A DNA stretch of 64,000 nt from Margaritifera margaritifera (GCA_029931535.1 JAQPZY010001555.1:744001-808000), one strand, 5' to 3'; positions 46,890-59,164 are shown, counted from the first letter of the stretch. A program made the numbers and translations. The notes: generated from the letters alone by a model not told the origin.

Positions 46890-49800
46890 TTTATCCAGAG
46901 TGGACAGCTACTCCTGGCTCCCTCTGGAAAGTCCATTCTGGTGGATTAGGCGGCCAAGCAGTTATGCTCATCCCCCAGCTGTGAAGCCAGATGGCAAGAG
47001 CTGCGTATACAACGCAGGGCATCAGCTCAGGTGCAGTAGGAAGAGATGGTCATCCACTTCATCCGGACGTGTCTCCAGACGTATCGACATTGTCGTGCCA
47101 CTAGATTCAGACAAGCCTGGACGAGAGAGCGATGGCGACTCTGCGCAACTTTCCCTCACTTAAATCCAACTCACGCGCAAGTCATGGTACTATTCCCCCC
47201 CCCCCCCCCACCACCACCACCACCAGATACCAAGTTATGTGGAGATGGGCAAGCGGCAAAGGAGCAGGTGTGGATACACTGGGAGCTGTAGATGCAGACC
47301 TGCACACATGCTGCTCAAGGCATTGGGTCGCTTTTCCCTGGACCGTAGCAGCAGAGGAAATCGGCAGCCCCCTGGGTGACTGAGCACCCCTCCTTAGGAT
47401 CACACTGCTCACCTCGCAAGCACGAGGAAGGGGCTACAAAAGGTGCCCTAAACATTGCCTGCTTCGCCTTAACCCTGGTCAGCATACCGCGGCGGACAGG
47501 GATCACACCTTAGAAGACAAAGGTGACGCAACTCACCATTGGTGCCTTCAACACCCAGATAGCAGCCCTGAGTGAAACTCGCATAGCTGAGGAAGGACAA
47601 CTCACCGAAGTAGGAGCCAGCTACACCTTCTTTTGGAATGGCCGAAGTAATGAAGAGCGAAGTGAAACTGGTGTTGGGTTTGCTATCAAATCACAGCTTG
47701 TTAGCAAGATCACAAATCTCCCAAAGGGCGTGAATCACAGACTAATGCAAATTAGGCTCCCACTGTCTGGAAAAAGACATGCAACTATAATCAGCGCTTA
47801 TGCACCCACCATGATCAACTCAGATGAGATCAAGGATAAATTTTATGAAGACATGGAGTCTCTTATTGCAGAAGTACCAAAGGCAGACAAGCTCATCGTC
47901 CTTGGTGACTTCAATGCTAGAGTTGGCACAGATCACCAGACATGGCCAGGTGTCATTGGCAAAAATGGATTTGGCAAAAGCAACAACATCGGACTCCTCC
48001 TGCCTAGAAAATGCGCTGAACATGACCTCCTAATCACCAACACAGTATTCCTCCTGCCAAACCACAACAAGACGTTTTGGATGCACCCACGTTCCAAGCA
48101 CTGGCATCTTATTGACTACGTCATCGTCAGGAGAAGAGACAGGCAGGATGTCCGAGTGACGAAGGCCATGAGAAGTGCAGAATGATGGACTGACCACATT
48201 CTCATAGTCTCTAAGCTCAATATCCAGATTCAGCATAGCAGACGACCGCAAGGCAAAAAAGTGCCCAAAAAGCTTAATGTCGCCAAAGTGAAACAGGAGA
48301 ATCTGAAACAGGCATTTGTCGAAGAACTGTGCAGCCAACTGGATACAATCGATACAAACTCCGAGAATGTCGAGGAAAACTGGGCATCCTTCAGAGACTG
48401 TGTACTCAACTGCATCCAAACCCCTCGGTCCCACCTCACTTTAACATCAAGATCGGTTTGATGAAAACGATGCTGCCATAAAGAGAGGTCTGAATGAGAA
48501 ACATTATCTACAGAAGGCCTATTTAGAAGACAACACTTCATCATCTAAGAAGGCAGCCTTCAACAATATCAAGAGGACTGTCCAATGCAAACTCAGAGAG
48601 TTGCAAGACCACTGGCTGAGCAATAAGGCAGATAAGATTGAGTACTTCGCAGACAGGAATGACACGAAGAACTTCTGTGATGTTTTGAAGACAATCTACG
48701 GACAGCAGTCATCAGGAACATCTCCAATACTGAGTGCTGACAGCGCTACGCTGCTCATTGGCAAAGAAAAGATACTTCAAAGTTGGGTATAACACTTCAA
48801 CAACATCCTGAACCGACAGTCATCTATCAGGGAGGAGGCCATTGATCGACTGCCTCAAGTGGAAATCAACATATCATTTGCTGATCATCCAGAGCTGGCT
48901 GAGACTGTGGAATCAATCGACCTGCTGTCAAATGGCAAAGCACCTGGAGCAGATGCTATACCAGCAGAAGTCTACAAAGCCGGAGACTCGCACATGGCAC
49001 AGAAGCTGGCTAAACTCTTTCAGTCAACGTGGACTCAGGGAACTATACTCCAGGAGTACAAGGATGTATCTATAGTCCACTTGTACAAGCGGAAAGGCAA
49101 TAGACAATACTGCGACAACCATCGGGTTATCACCTTGCTGTCAATAGCCAGCAAAATCCTTGCCAGTATTCTGCTTAATCGTTTTGTACATCACATCGAT
49201 CAAGGGCTTCTGCCTGAGAGTCAGTGTGGCTTCAAGAAAGGACGAGGGGCCACAGATAGGGTGTTTGCAGCTCGTCAACTCCAGGAGACATGCCAGGAAC
49301 AGAACTCCAACCTGTACACGACATTCATCGAGCTGACAAAAGCCTTTGATACAGTCAGTCATGGAGGCCTTTGGAAGATCATGGCAAAATTTTGTTGCAT
49401 AGAGATATTCATCGTGATGGTTTGGCAATTACATGAGGGCATGCTCGCTCGTGTTGTGGATGACGGTGAGGCATCTGACCCATTTCCAGTCACCAACGGA
49501 GTCAAACAAGACTGTGTTGGCCCCAACTGTCTTCAGTATGATGTCCTCTGCCATGCTAACTGATGCTTTATGTGACTATGACACTGGGATCATCGACAAC
49601 AGATACTGGACTGACCGCAAGCTGTTCAGTCTGAGAAGACTACAGGCGAAGACTAAGTTACAGGAAGTGACTATTCGTGATCTCCTGTTTGCTGACGACT
49701 GTTCCCTGAATGACAAATCTGAGTCTGACATGCAACACAGTATGGGCCATTTCTCTTCAGCTTGTGACAATTTTGGTCTCACAATCAGTATCAAGAAGAC

Positions 49801-50650
49801 AGGTGATGCACCAACCTGCACCAGGAAAGCCTTACGTAAAGCCTACCATCATAGTAAATGTCCACACCCTCGTGGCAGTGGACAAGTTCACCTATCTCGG
49901 CAGCACTCTGTCAAGTGCAGTCCACATTGATGATGCAACCAACGCCAGAATTTCTAAAGCAAGTGTGGCCTTTGCAGACTACATGCAAATGCGTAGGAGT
50001 GAAGAGGCATCAGTCTACAAATACCACTTAACGTCTACAAAGCCATTGTGTTGCCGACCCTGCTGTATGCTTGCGAAACCTGGACAGTGTACGGACGCCA
50101 TGCCAAGAAGATGAACCATTTTCAAATGGGCTGCCTGAGAAAATTGATGAGGATAAGATGGCAGGACAGGGTCCCAGACACTGAGGTTCGCACACTGGCA
50201 GGCATTCCAAGCATTCACACTCTGCTGATGAAATCACAGTTGAGATGGGCAGGCCACGTCACCAGGATATCAGAAGAGCGACTACCAAAGAAGATCTACG
50301 GCGAGTTGAAGGAGGGAAAGCGAGCTCAGGGTGGTCAAAAGAAACTCATCAAAGATTGCCGCAAGTCAACCTTGAAACACTTCAACATTGATCCTGAGTC
50401 TTGGGAAGATCTTACACAGAATCGTTCCACCAGGCGGAGTCTCATCCATACTGCAGCTACAGACTTTGAACGGAGGAGAACTGCAGAGGCAGTGCAGAAG
50501 CGTGAGCAGCGTAAATCTCAGAGCTGCAGCACATCCTCTATTGATCAAGCAAACCCAAGTGGCATATCCTGTAAAGTGTGTCACAGACAGTTCAGAGCAC
50601 AAATTGGTCTGATCAGCCACGTACGTACTCACAGAAACCAAAATAGTTAG
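46890..50650 (+). mobile_element. Decayed non-LTR retrotransposon (LINE) with EN, RT and C-terminal zinc-finger-like motif
   Basis: The stretch encodes, in order, an endonuclease/exonuclease/phosphatase domain (LSETR near 47569, GDFNARVG near 47904, WTDH at 48186), a linker, a reverse transcriptase (block with QCGFKKGRG near 49226, motif A FIELTKAFD at 49324, FADD at 49688) and a C-terminal Cys/His motif of the form C-x2-C...H-x3-H near 50571-50630. It is inactive: TGA at 48183, TAA at 48790, and frame changes near 48440, 49520, 49800 and 50030. The first catalytic Asp of RT motif A reads Glu and the endonuclease N-terminus looks internally deleted near 47555. Upstream 46890-47520 looks like its 5' region (a C-run/CCA tract at 47195-47225 is a later microsatellite). 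The 3' end runs into an (ATGT)n tract. The type is familiar from invertebrate genomes; the clade is not certain. Confidence 0.85.
47523..50650 (+). pseudogene. Broken EN-RT polyprotein of the LINE
   Basis: Coding remnant of the LINE above. Frame pieces are 47523-48440 (with the internal TGA at 48183), about 48440-49515 (with TAA at 48790), 49518-49800, 49800-50030 and 50030-50650. The pieces join in the order expected for endonuclease, reverse transcriptase and C-terminal nucleic-acid-binding motif. At least two stops and four frame changes rule out a functional protein. Confidence 0.8.
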
Positions 50651-50714
50651 TGATGACATGGTCATCTTCGAACTCGAAGGACGAACAACAACATGTATTT
50701 ATGTGTCGATATGC

Positions 50715-50818
50715 GTATGTATGTATGTATGTATGTATGTATGTATGTATGTATGTATGTATGTATGTATGTATGTATGTATGTATGTATGTATGTATGT
50801 ATGCATGTATGTATGTAT
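50715..50818. repeat. (ATGT)n tract at the LINE 3' end
   Basis: About 26 copies of ATGT starting roughly 65 bp after the LINE stop codon. It may have begun as the element's 3' repeat tail. Confidence 0.9.
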
Positions 50819-51004
50819 TTGGGACACTTAATTTTTGGAGGAAAAAGTGTCATAAATTATGCAAGATTTAGAAAAAGTACATTTTGACGGTCAGATTTGG
50901 ATTTCTAAGTCGTGGCCTAACATTCATGGAAAAAAGTTCAGCTCCCCTCGCCTAGTGACTCATGATAATTACATATAAAAAAATGGCACGACCCTCTCCC
51001 AAGC

Positions 51005-51180
<176 letters not shown>

Positions 51181-51209
51181 AAACAAACAAAACAAAACAA
51201 AAACACATA

Positions 51210-51714
51210 GTACATACATAATTACGCGACGTGTTAGTGTTGCATTCTCCGGATGGATAAAAGTATATTCTTTCTATGTAAGCATTTATTAATTTTATAC
51301 TCTTTATTATTTGAAACCGATTAATTTCATAAATACGGAAAATGTAAATAAAGTTTGGAAAAACTCATGTTTATGGAAGTAGTTCAAACTTCTTCCGTGT
51401 GTTCTACACCTCCATATTGCAAAGGTAAAATATAACTATCCCATGAAGGACTTAATTGTTATTAGGCCAGCTGGCTCTTATGTATATATATACAAATCAA
51501 TTACAAATTCCATGAAGGGGGTACAGAAAATATCTACAGGTAATAAATAGTCAATAATAAAAAGAATAACTAACAAACAAGCTATAACTATATATTATAA
51601 TGACAAATTGAACAAAAATCAAAGACAAATTTAGGGAGGATTTCTGATATACCTGATCATTCAATTCATTATAAAATAATAGGGTTATTCATCTGCACGA
51701 TTTCATTGACATGA
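51210..51714. other. Intergenic sequence
   Basis: AT-rich; nothing supported. Confidence 0.5.
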
Positions 51715-52303
51715 ACTGATAGAATGACATGAGCCAATAGAATGGCGTGAACCGATAGAATGACATGAACCAACAGAATAACGTGAACAGTTAGAATGAC
51801 GTGAGCCGATAGAATGACATGAACCGATAGAATGACATGAACCAACAGAATAACGTGAACAGTTAGAATGACGTGAGCCGATAGAATGACATGAACCGAT
51901 AGAATGACATGAACCGATAGAATGACGTGAACCGATAGAATGACGTGAACCGATATAATGACGTGAGCTGATAGAATGACGTGAACCGATAGAATGACGT
52001 GAACCGATATAATGACGTGAGCTGATAGAATGACGTGAACCGATATAATTGCGTGAACCGATATAATTGCGTGAACCGATAGAATGGCATGAACCGATAG
52101 AATGAGGTCAACCGATAGAATGACGTGAACAGATAGAATGACGTGAACTGATAAAATGACGTGAACCGTTAGAATGACATGAACCGATAGAATGACGTGA
52201 ACTGATAGAATGACGTGAACTGATACTATGACGTGAACGGATAGAATGACATGAACCGATAGAATGACCTGAACCTATAGAATGACATGAACCGATAGAA
52301 TGG
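51715..52303 (+). repeat. 18-bp minisatellite
   Basis: About 32 copies of AGAATGACGTGAACCGAT with variants (ATGACATGAACC, GTGAGCTGAT, AATTGCGTGAACC). An early block (about 51767-51845) carries a longer pattern with ACCAACAGAATAACGTGAAC that occurs twice. Confidence 0.93.
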
Positions 52304-53150
52304 ACCGCTAGGCTGCCAAACATTTTTCGAAAATTTTGATTGTATATAACGATGGCAGTCCCACAATTTCCCCAATCACTTGAAAAAATCCCTCTCCCTC
52401 CAAAGGGGTCGGTCGGTCCCATTTGAGAAATCGTTGCGATACCCTAGTATGGAGATTTCGAATGCTATTCTTTCCCGATTTCAAGGAACCAATTTTTCTC
52501 TCTTTCTTTCATTTTCTTTTTTGTTTAAGAATAGTTTCAACATTTTTAATATCTTGTACAAAACATAGATTACGCATTTGCTGAACATATTACTTCGTGA
52601 CTAAAGTTCGGAAATCATTTTATACATTCTTAGGATAGCTAAGAGGAATTTCCTGTCCCATCATTCCAATACAAGTGGAATATATATGAACAAGATTGTT
52701 CAAGCTGTTGGCCCATTGACATGCCAGGAAAAATAAAATAAAAATAGCTTTGCTGGGCCTAATTTCAACAAAGAAAGATACAATAAAAATCATGGGATTC
52801 GAGTGTTGTTATTTATAAAGTTTCCTATACTTTTAAACACGTTAACAATAGAGATCAGGAGTGTACCTCCGCAATTTAGCTCCGAAGAACGTAACAATGA
52901 AACACTTTCATTTTATAGATAACGTGAAAATAGCTGTATCGAGATAACCATGCTTTGAACATAAAAACCTCATTTTATGGCTCATGACAAATGGATGCAT
53001 TTTTTAACCGTATAAGAAGCACGAAGAGCTGGCTAGATCTCAATACTTTCCAAGTTATGACCCAAGGGTTAAATCCCTGGGGGTAGGGACGAATCCCGAG
53101 ATCAATGCAAGTTGCTAGTATAAATTTGCCTTTTCATGTTCATTAAGTGT
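52304..53150. other. Intergenic sequence
   Basis: No exon, TE or array supported. Confidence 0.5.
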
Positions 53151-53151
53151 G

Positions 53152-53252
53152 TGTATGGTTACAAGGTGTGGTATATGGTTAAAGGTTGTGGTATATGGTT
53201 ACGAGGTGTGGTATATGGTTACAGGATGTGGTATATGGTTACAGCGTGTGGT
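53152..53252 (+). repeat. 20-21-bp tandem repeat, five copies
   Basis: GTATATGGTTACAAGGTGTG and close variants. Confidence 0.9.
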
Positions 53253-53845
53253 TCTCAAAAGTGTCTATGTTACGTTCTTGGGGGTAGGGATAGACCGTGC
53301 GACATCACCCAGGGGTCCCAGTCTGACATATGTTAACACTTGGGTCATTGTTAAAATATATTGATTCTACGAAGTGTGAGACATACAACTCAGGATTACT
53401 TTAAAAATGTATGCAAACTCATCCCACCTCTCTAGCCACACCCTCAAGGTGTGCGATCAATATTACGAAAATGTTTGCAAAATCTAAATCTATACAGCTA
53501 TAACTGACCTAAGTTTCATGTGTCTAGCTCTAACGATGTAAAAGGGTTTTATGGACATTACACACGTTTAGGAAGTGTATCTGTATGTACATACGCACGA
53601 ACTATATCACAAAATAGAAGCGTTTCTTTAAAAGCGCGGGAATAATTAAAACGTAAAGTGGTACTTGGTGGTGCTCTAATTTAAAAGTTACTTTTAAGTA
53701 AAAAAAAATATGAAATGTGGTTTTAAACTTACAATGCATTCAATGTCATTTTACAAAATTTGCCGGATTCTAACTTTTATCCTGATTAGTTCAGTGTGTT
53801 AAATAATGGACAGTGTGTCAGATGTCTCGAGATCGAGTACCGTCT

Positions 53846-53854
<9 letters not shown>

Positions 53855-53912
<58 letters not shown>
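53855..53912. repeat. (TA)n microsatellite
   Basis: About 27 TA dinucleotides. Confidence 0.95.
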
Positions 53913-53916
<4 letters not shown>

Positions 53917-54028
53917 CATACATACAATAGAGTCTCCTGCATTAGAACTACGCCATCATTTTTATTCGAACAGTAGCATTTCCTGACTGCTAACAAGAAG
54001 CAGGTAGTCCAAAGCATGCAGTCTGTAT

Positions 54029-54031
<3 letters not shown>

Positions 54032-54103
<72 letters not shown>

Positions 54104-54162
54104 AGACAGAGAGAGAGAGAGGACAAAAGTTATAGCTTTATTGGTTAATAACGCATCTAGCA

Positions 54163-54221
<59 letters not shown>

Positions 54222-54222
54222 C

Positions 54223-54283
<61 letters not shown>

Positions 54284-54325
54284 AACAGTTATAACTTTCT
54301 TTGTTAATAACGCATCTAGCAAACA
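54032..54325. repeat. Duplicated (TA)n-(GA)n cassette
   Basis: Two tandem units (54032-54166 and 54167-54325), each (TA)n, then (GA)n, then GGACAA(A/C)AGTTATA and the same unique tail GTTAATAACGCATCTAGCAA. A microsatellite plus flanking unique DNA was duplicated as a block. Confidence 0.88.
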
Positions 54326-54442
54326 TCAAGCAAGAGCTATATTCTTCTATATGAATGCTATATTCGATAGCTTCGGTTCTTTATCACAACAATTAGTCGT
54401 GTTGATGTTTTCATTATGACAGGGGTTCATCATGACATACTA

Positions 54443-54598
54443 CAGCGAAACCTGACTATACAGGTCACTCAATGGACCATGACTTTTATAGATAGGTGTC
54501 TTTCATAATGACGTTCAATATGAACGAGAAATGAAGAAAATGGGTTCATTGTGTGCAGGTGCGCTTTATATACAGGTAACAGCTAAGTCATGTTTCGC
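54443..54598. mobile_element. Tigger/pogo-like MITE upstream of the GPCR
   Basis: CAGCGAAACCTGACTATA at the left and the complement of a related sequence (AAGTCATGTTTCGC) at the right, with TA flanks. About 156 bp, ends about 230 bp before the GPCR start codon. Confidence 0.65.
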
Positions 54599-54790
54599 TA
54601 TGATTTTCTTTTATCTATATTTAGGGCTGTAATATTTGTTTCACTAAATTATAAATCTTCTCAAACACAATCATGCTCAGTAATAGGAATTCTGCAGCAT
54701 GTTCTGCTTTCTATGTCATACCTTTGTAAAAATAAACAAAAAAAAAAACAAAACAACAACAACCAAAAAATGTTCTGATTTTGATTTTGA

Positions 54791-54800
54791 TTTTTTACAG
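54791..54800 (+). other. Probable 3' splice site upstream of the GPCR exon
   Basis: A T-rich tract ending TTTTTTACAG lies 26 bp before the first ATG. The reading frame is open from this acceptor into the GPCR (split codon, phase 1), so the receptor probably has at least one 5' exon, coding or not. Confidence 0.55.
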
Positions 54801-54826
54801 GAACAATCGGTAGAAAAAATTTGACG

Positions 54827-56356
54827 ATGGAAGTCCTGAACATCAGTAAAGATTACTACGACGAGGTGATGGAAGCCAAGAACAAAGAAGAGCTTGAACA
54901 CCTGACACCAACATTCGTTATGGTGACTTTATTTATGATTGTCGGTTTTCCAGGAAATCTTTTTGTAATCATCGTCTACCACTGTAAGATGCGGCGAACA
55001 ACATCAAGGTATTTCATCATCGTACTTGCTGCTTTGGATTTTATCAACTGCGTATTTACAATGCCAGCGGAGCTGGCTTTGTTAAGTAATTTTTACACCT
55101 TTGACGTGCCTTGGTTTTGCAAACTCAGTCGCTTCATCTCGTACATCTCGAATAATAGCTCTGCCATAATTCTTCTCGGAATTGCTGTGGACAGATTCAG
55201 AAAGATCTGCCAAGCCACCAAGAGATCTTTTTCTCTGAAACACGTCCAGATTTTCTGCATCTGTTCCATTATATTCGCAACATTATGTTCCACTCCTTCA
55301 ATAGTATTGTATGGAACTAATACAATTACCTTGCCAGTTTTCCTGGAGGGAAACGTAACTATTTATGGAAAGACTTGCCTTATTGCGGATAAGTACTGGG
55401 GATCAAAACTGGTCGCCGGATACAATGCATATCTATTCTTTTGCATGGCCGCCATCTTCGTCGTCATCGTTATAGCCTATGTCATTATCGGTAAAGAGAT
55501 CTTCATCCGAAAAGACTTTGGGTCTTTCCGAAAGAGATCAGATTCAACTCAGTGCAAGAGCTCAAGCAACTCTGAATCAGACAACACTGCTTACAGCACT
55601 TCGTACAATTCAGAATTGAAGCTAGACGAGCCACCTTTAGTAGGTCAGGGGTCCCTACGTAGACACGTTTTGATAAAAAGACAAACATCGACTGGAAATA
55701 TCCCTAAATCAATAAAACCAAACACAAAGGGTGAAGGTGTCTCGATGGAACTTCAGCCTCTGGCAAGCTCCAGTTCAGATCGGCGTCCATCTGGTACCTG
55801 TTTAGTTGGTGAGCCTCGTTCTCGATCAAATACCATGGATGTGCTACAGTCCTGGTCTGACTCGGTTACACCTGATAAACCACGATCGCGATCAAAGACC
55901 TTGGATTTACGACGAAAATCGGATTCTGCTGTAAGGAGAAATAAAAGCGCACAGCAATCTCGACCCAACACTTCTTTGAAAAATTGGATCGGTAGGAAAA
56001 CTTCATTGGCGACAATTCTGGAGTCTCAAAAGTCCAAGACTGAAAAAACAGAAGGCAGGATGAGCGTCAGAAAAACAACCTTCTTGCTCTTTTTAGTCAC
56101 GTTGTTCTACATAATGAGCTTCCTGCCTTTCATGGTTATAGTTACTATTCGCAATATAAAACCTGATATATATGACAGAATGTCATTTGTGGAAAACAGC
56201 ATCTATAACCTTTTTTTACGCACTTACTTTCTGAACAACGTGATTAATCCAATATTGTACGGATTCCTCAACGAGCAATTTAGGAAAAGGGCTCTCCAGG
56301 TTTTCCGTGAAATGTTTTATTGCCGTCGAGATACTGGTAGAGGTGCAGACAACTAA
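54827..56356 (+). CDS. Class A (rhodopsin-like) GPCR, orphan, long third intracellular loop
   Basis: 509 aa from the first ATG (A at -3, G at +4), in one exon, a seven-helix plasma-membrane receptor. TM1 (about 29-51) has the GN pair at 43-44; TM2 has LAALD with Asp71; Cys98 and Cys184 are the expected TM3/ECL2 disulfide pair; TM3 ends in D-R-F (122-124) instead of DRY; TM7 has NPILY (474-478) followed by a helix-8 stretch. The Trp of TM4, the Pro of TM5 and the Trp of the TM6 CWxP motif (here MSFLP) are missing, so it is divergent. N-linked sites occur at N5 (NIS) and N176 (NVT). The third cytoplasmic loop is about 190 residues (223-414), Ser/Arg-rich, with two related RSRS(N/K)T blocks near 331 and 353 resembling basophilic-kinase sites. 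Peptide-receptor-like but the ligand is unknown. The frame is open upstream to an acceptor (TTTTTTACAG, ending 54800), so translation may begin in an earlier exon. Confidence 0.9.
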   Translation: MEVLNISKDYYDEVMEAKNKEELEHLTPTFVMVTLFMIVGFPGNLFVIIVYHCKMRRTTSRYFIIVLAALDFINCVFTMPAELALLSNFYTFDVPWFCKLSRFISYISNNSSAIILLGIAVDRFRKICQATKRSFSLKHVQIFCICSIIFATLCSTPSIVLYGTNTITLPVFLEGNVTIYGKTCLIADKYWGSKLVAGYNAYLFFCMAAIFVVIVIAYVIIGKEIFIRKDFGSFRKRSDSTQCKSSSNSESDNTAYSTSYNSELKLDEPPLVGQGSLRRHVLIKRQTSTGNIPKSIKPNTKGEGVSMELQPLASSSSDRRPSGTCLVGEPRSRSNTMDVLQSWSDSVTPDKPRSRSKTLDLRRKSDSAVRRNKSAQQSRPNTSLKNWIGRKTSLATILESQKSKTEKTEGRMSVRKTTFLLFLVTLFYIMSFLPFMVIVTIRNIKPDIYDRMSFVENSIYNLFLRTYFLNNVINPILYGFLNEQFRKRALQVFREMFYCRRDTGRGADN

Positions 56357-56453
56357 GTCGTATAGTAAATATAATAGGATGCCCTAATTTCTCTAATTAT
56401 TTGAAGATAATTGTTTCTTTAATCAGAAATTCAATTCATTTAAATGCAGTTAA

Positions 56454-56459
56454 AATAAA
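56454..56459 (+). promoter_or_regulatory. Polyadenylation signal of the GPCR gene
   Basis: AATAAA on the plus strand about 98 bp after the TAA stop codon; the first such hexamer downstream. Confidence 0.5.
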
Positions 56460-56527
56460 TTTTGGCAAAATGTTAGGAAGGAATTGAATGTGCCTTTATG
56501 CCTACATTTAACAAACTTTTTTGGCAA

Positions 56528-56768
56528 CTTAATATGGAAAATCTTGTAAAGAAATAGATTGATTTAAGTTAACATGGAAAATCTTGTCGAGAAATAGATT
56601 GATTTAAGTTAACATGGAAAATCTTGTAAAGAAATAGATTGATTTAAGTTAACATGGAAAATCTTGTAAAGAAATAGATTGATTTAAGTTAACATGGAAA
56701 ATCTTGTAAAGAAATAGATTGATTTAAGTTAACATGGAAAATCTTGTAAAGAAATAGATTGATTTGCC
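56528..56768 (+). repeat. 40-bp minisatellite, six copies, 3' of the GPCR
   Basis: Unit with ACATGGAAAATCTTGTAAAG and AAATAGATTGATTTAAGTTA. Copies nearly identical (one has GTCGAG). Lies after the polyadenylation signal, in the 3' flank. Confidence 0.93.
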
Positions 56769-56867
56769 TCATTACGCATCTTTATCTCATAATTTTATAA
56801 CTTTATTGCAATGACAGCGAGGCAAATACATTCGCGGTTTTCATCCGACCAATCCATGAAGTCATAG

Positions 56868-56886
56868 ACACACACACACACACACA

Positions 56887-56958
<72 letters not shown>
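56868..56958. repeat. (CA)n(TA)n microsatellite
   Basis: Short CA tract followed by about 34 TA dinucleotides. Confidence 0.95.
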
Positions 56959-56959
<1 letters not shown>

Positions 56960-57029
56960 CACATCATTTTTGGTGATGTGTGCATGGTCGAGATGGTATA
57001 CTCCGCATCATTTTTGGTGATGTGTGCAT

Positions 57030-57300
57030 GGTCGTGATGGACGAGATGGTATAGGGGTTGGTTCTTACATCCAGGGCGATGGGTGCTGTAACGAATGGAC
57101 CCGGGTTAGAATCTCCGTAGAGTACGAATTAAAAATTCTCTAACCAGTATGATAATATTATTTATTCGTATATAAAAATTTTGTTATATATAATAACGCA
57201 ATGGATTTCACACGGGAATGTCCGAGTGAGTAAGAGCGTTGGCGCATGAGAGCACGAGAGCTAAGTGAAAGGTTACATTAATAGCGGCACCAGGTTCGAT
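57030..57300 (+). mobile_element. Possible tRNA-like SINE heads
   Basis: Two stretches with weak internal Pol III boxes: GGTATAGGGGTTGG with GGGTTAGAATCTCC (57050-57115), and GAGTAAGAGCGTTGGCGC with GGTTCGATTTTTGC (57225-57310). Neither folds obviously as a real tRNA. Tentative. Confidence 0.3.
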
Positions 57301-57352
57301 TTTTGCTTGGAATGAATTACAGCTCTCTATACAGCTCTCTAACCTGTTTCAT

Positions 57353-58196
<844 letters not shown>

Positions 58197-58216
58197 TGTC
58201 TTGACTGAAGGAGGAC

Positions 58217-58254
58217 GGGGAATGGGGTGGGGAGTGAGTGGGGGTGGGTGGGTG
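58217..58254 (+). other. G-rich patch with G-quadruplex potential
   Basis: Five or more G-runs with short loops: GGGG-AAT-GGGG-T-GGGG, then GGGGG-T-GGG-T-GGG. Lies 21 bp after the (GATA)n array. Confidence 0.7.
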
Positions 58255-58522
58255 GAATGGTAAAACGTTAGCATAATTATAATACTTCCGTTTAAGCTTC
58301 GTACTCGCTAAGTTATCTGATTACTGTCTGTTTTGAATTTTTGGAACTTTTCACGATTAGCACGAGCTTTTTGTACTTTCTAAAATAGCTTTTAACTCAT
58401 TTACATCAATAAATGCTGTTATCATTGATTCTATTTTCAGTGATTTACGAATTTGGAAAAAAATTAAGATCACTGAGCTGTAGGCAGTGATTTACCAAAA
58501 TGTCTTCGTATGTCATTTATCA

Positions 58523-58984
58523 AGGTGTCCATCTGTCTATCTATCAATCTATCTATCTTCTAGTATCTATCTGCCTATCTATCTTCTAGTATCTATCTAT
58601 CTATCTTCTAGTATCTATCTCTCTATCTACTAGTATCTATCTGTCTATCTATCTTCTAATATCTATCTATCTTCTAGTATCTATCTGTCTATCTATCTTC
58701 TAGTATCTATCTGTCTATCTATCTTCTAGTATCTATCTATCTATATATCTATCTTCTAGTATCTATCTGTCTATCTATCTTCTAGTATCTTTCTGTCTAT
58801 CTATCTTCTAGTATCTATCTGTCTATCTATCTATCTATCTTCTAGTATCTATCTATCTATCTATCTATCTTCTAGTATCTATCTGTCTATCTATCTTCTA
58901 GTATCTATCTGTCTATCTATCTTCTAGTATCTATCTATCTTCTAGTATCTATCTGTCTATCTATCTTCTAGTATCTATCTATTT
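58523..58984 (+). repeat. TATC-rich higher-order array, inverted relative to (GATA)n
   Basis: About sixteen units of CTATCTGTCTATCTATCTTC plus TAGTAT with variable numbers of CTAT. The plus strand is TATC, the complement of GATA in the array 330 bp upstream. Confidence 0.93.
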
Positions 58985-59066
58985 ACACGCACACACACAC
59001 GTGCGCGCGCGTGACCAGATTATTCCTGCGTTCAATCACCTATGCTGGCGTCCTTTTCCCCGCTTC

Positions 59067-59067
<1 letters not shown>

Positions 59068-59150
<83 letters not shown>
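59068..59150. repeat. (TA)n microsatellite ending in (TATG)n
   Basis: About 38 TA dinucleotides, then ATGTATGTATGT. Confidence 0.95.
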
Positions 59151-59160
<10 letters not shown>

Positions 59161-59164
59161 GTAT

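Noticed and set aside
54821..54826. GPCR start at the upstream TTG
   Set aside because: Eukaryotic initiation favours the ATG at 54827; the in-frame sequence upstream is better explained by an open phase-1 acceptor.
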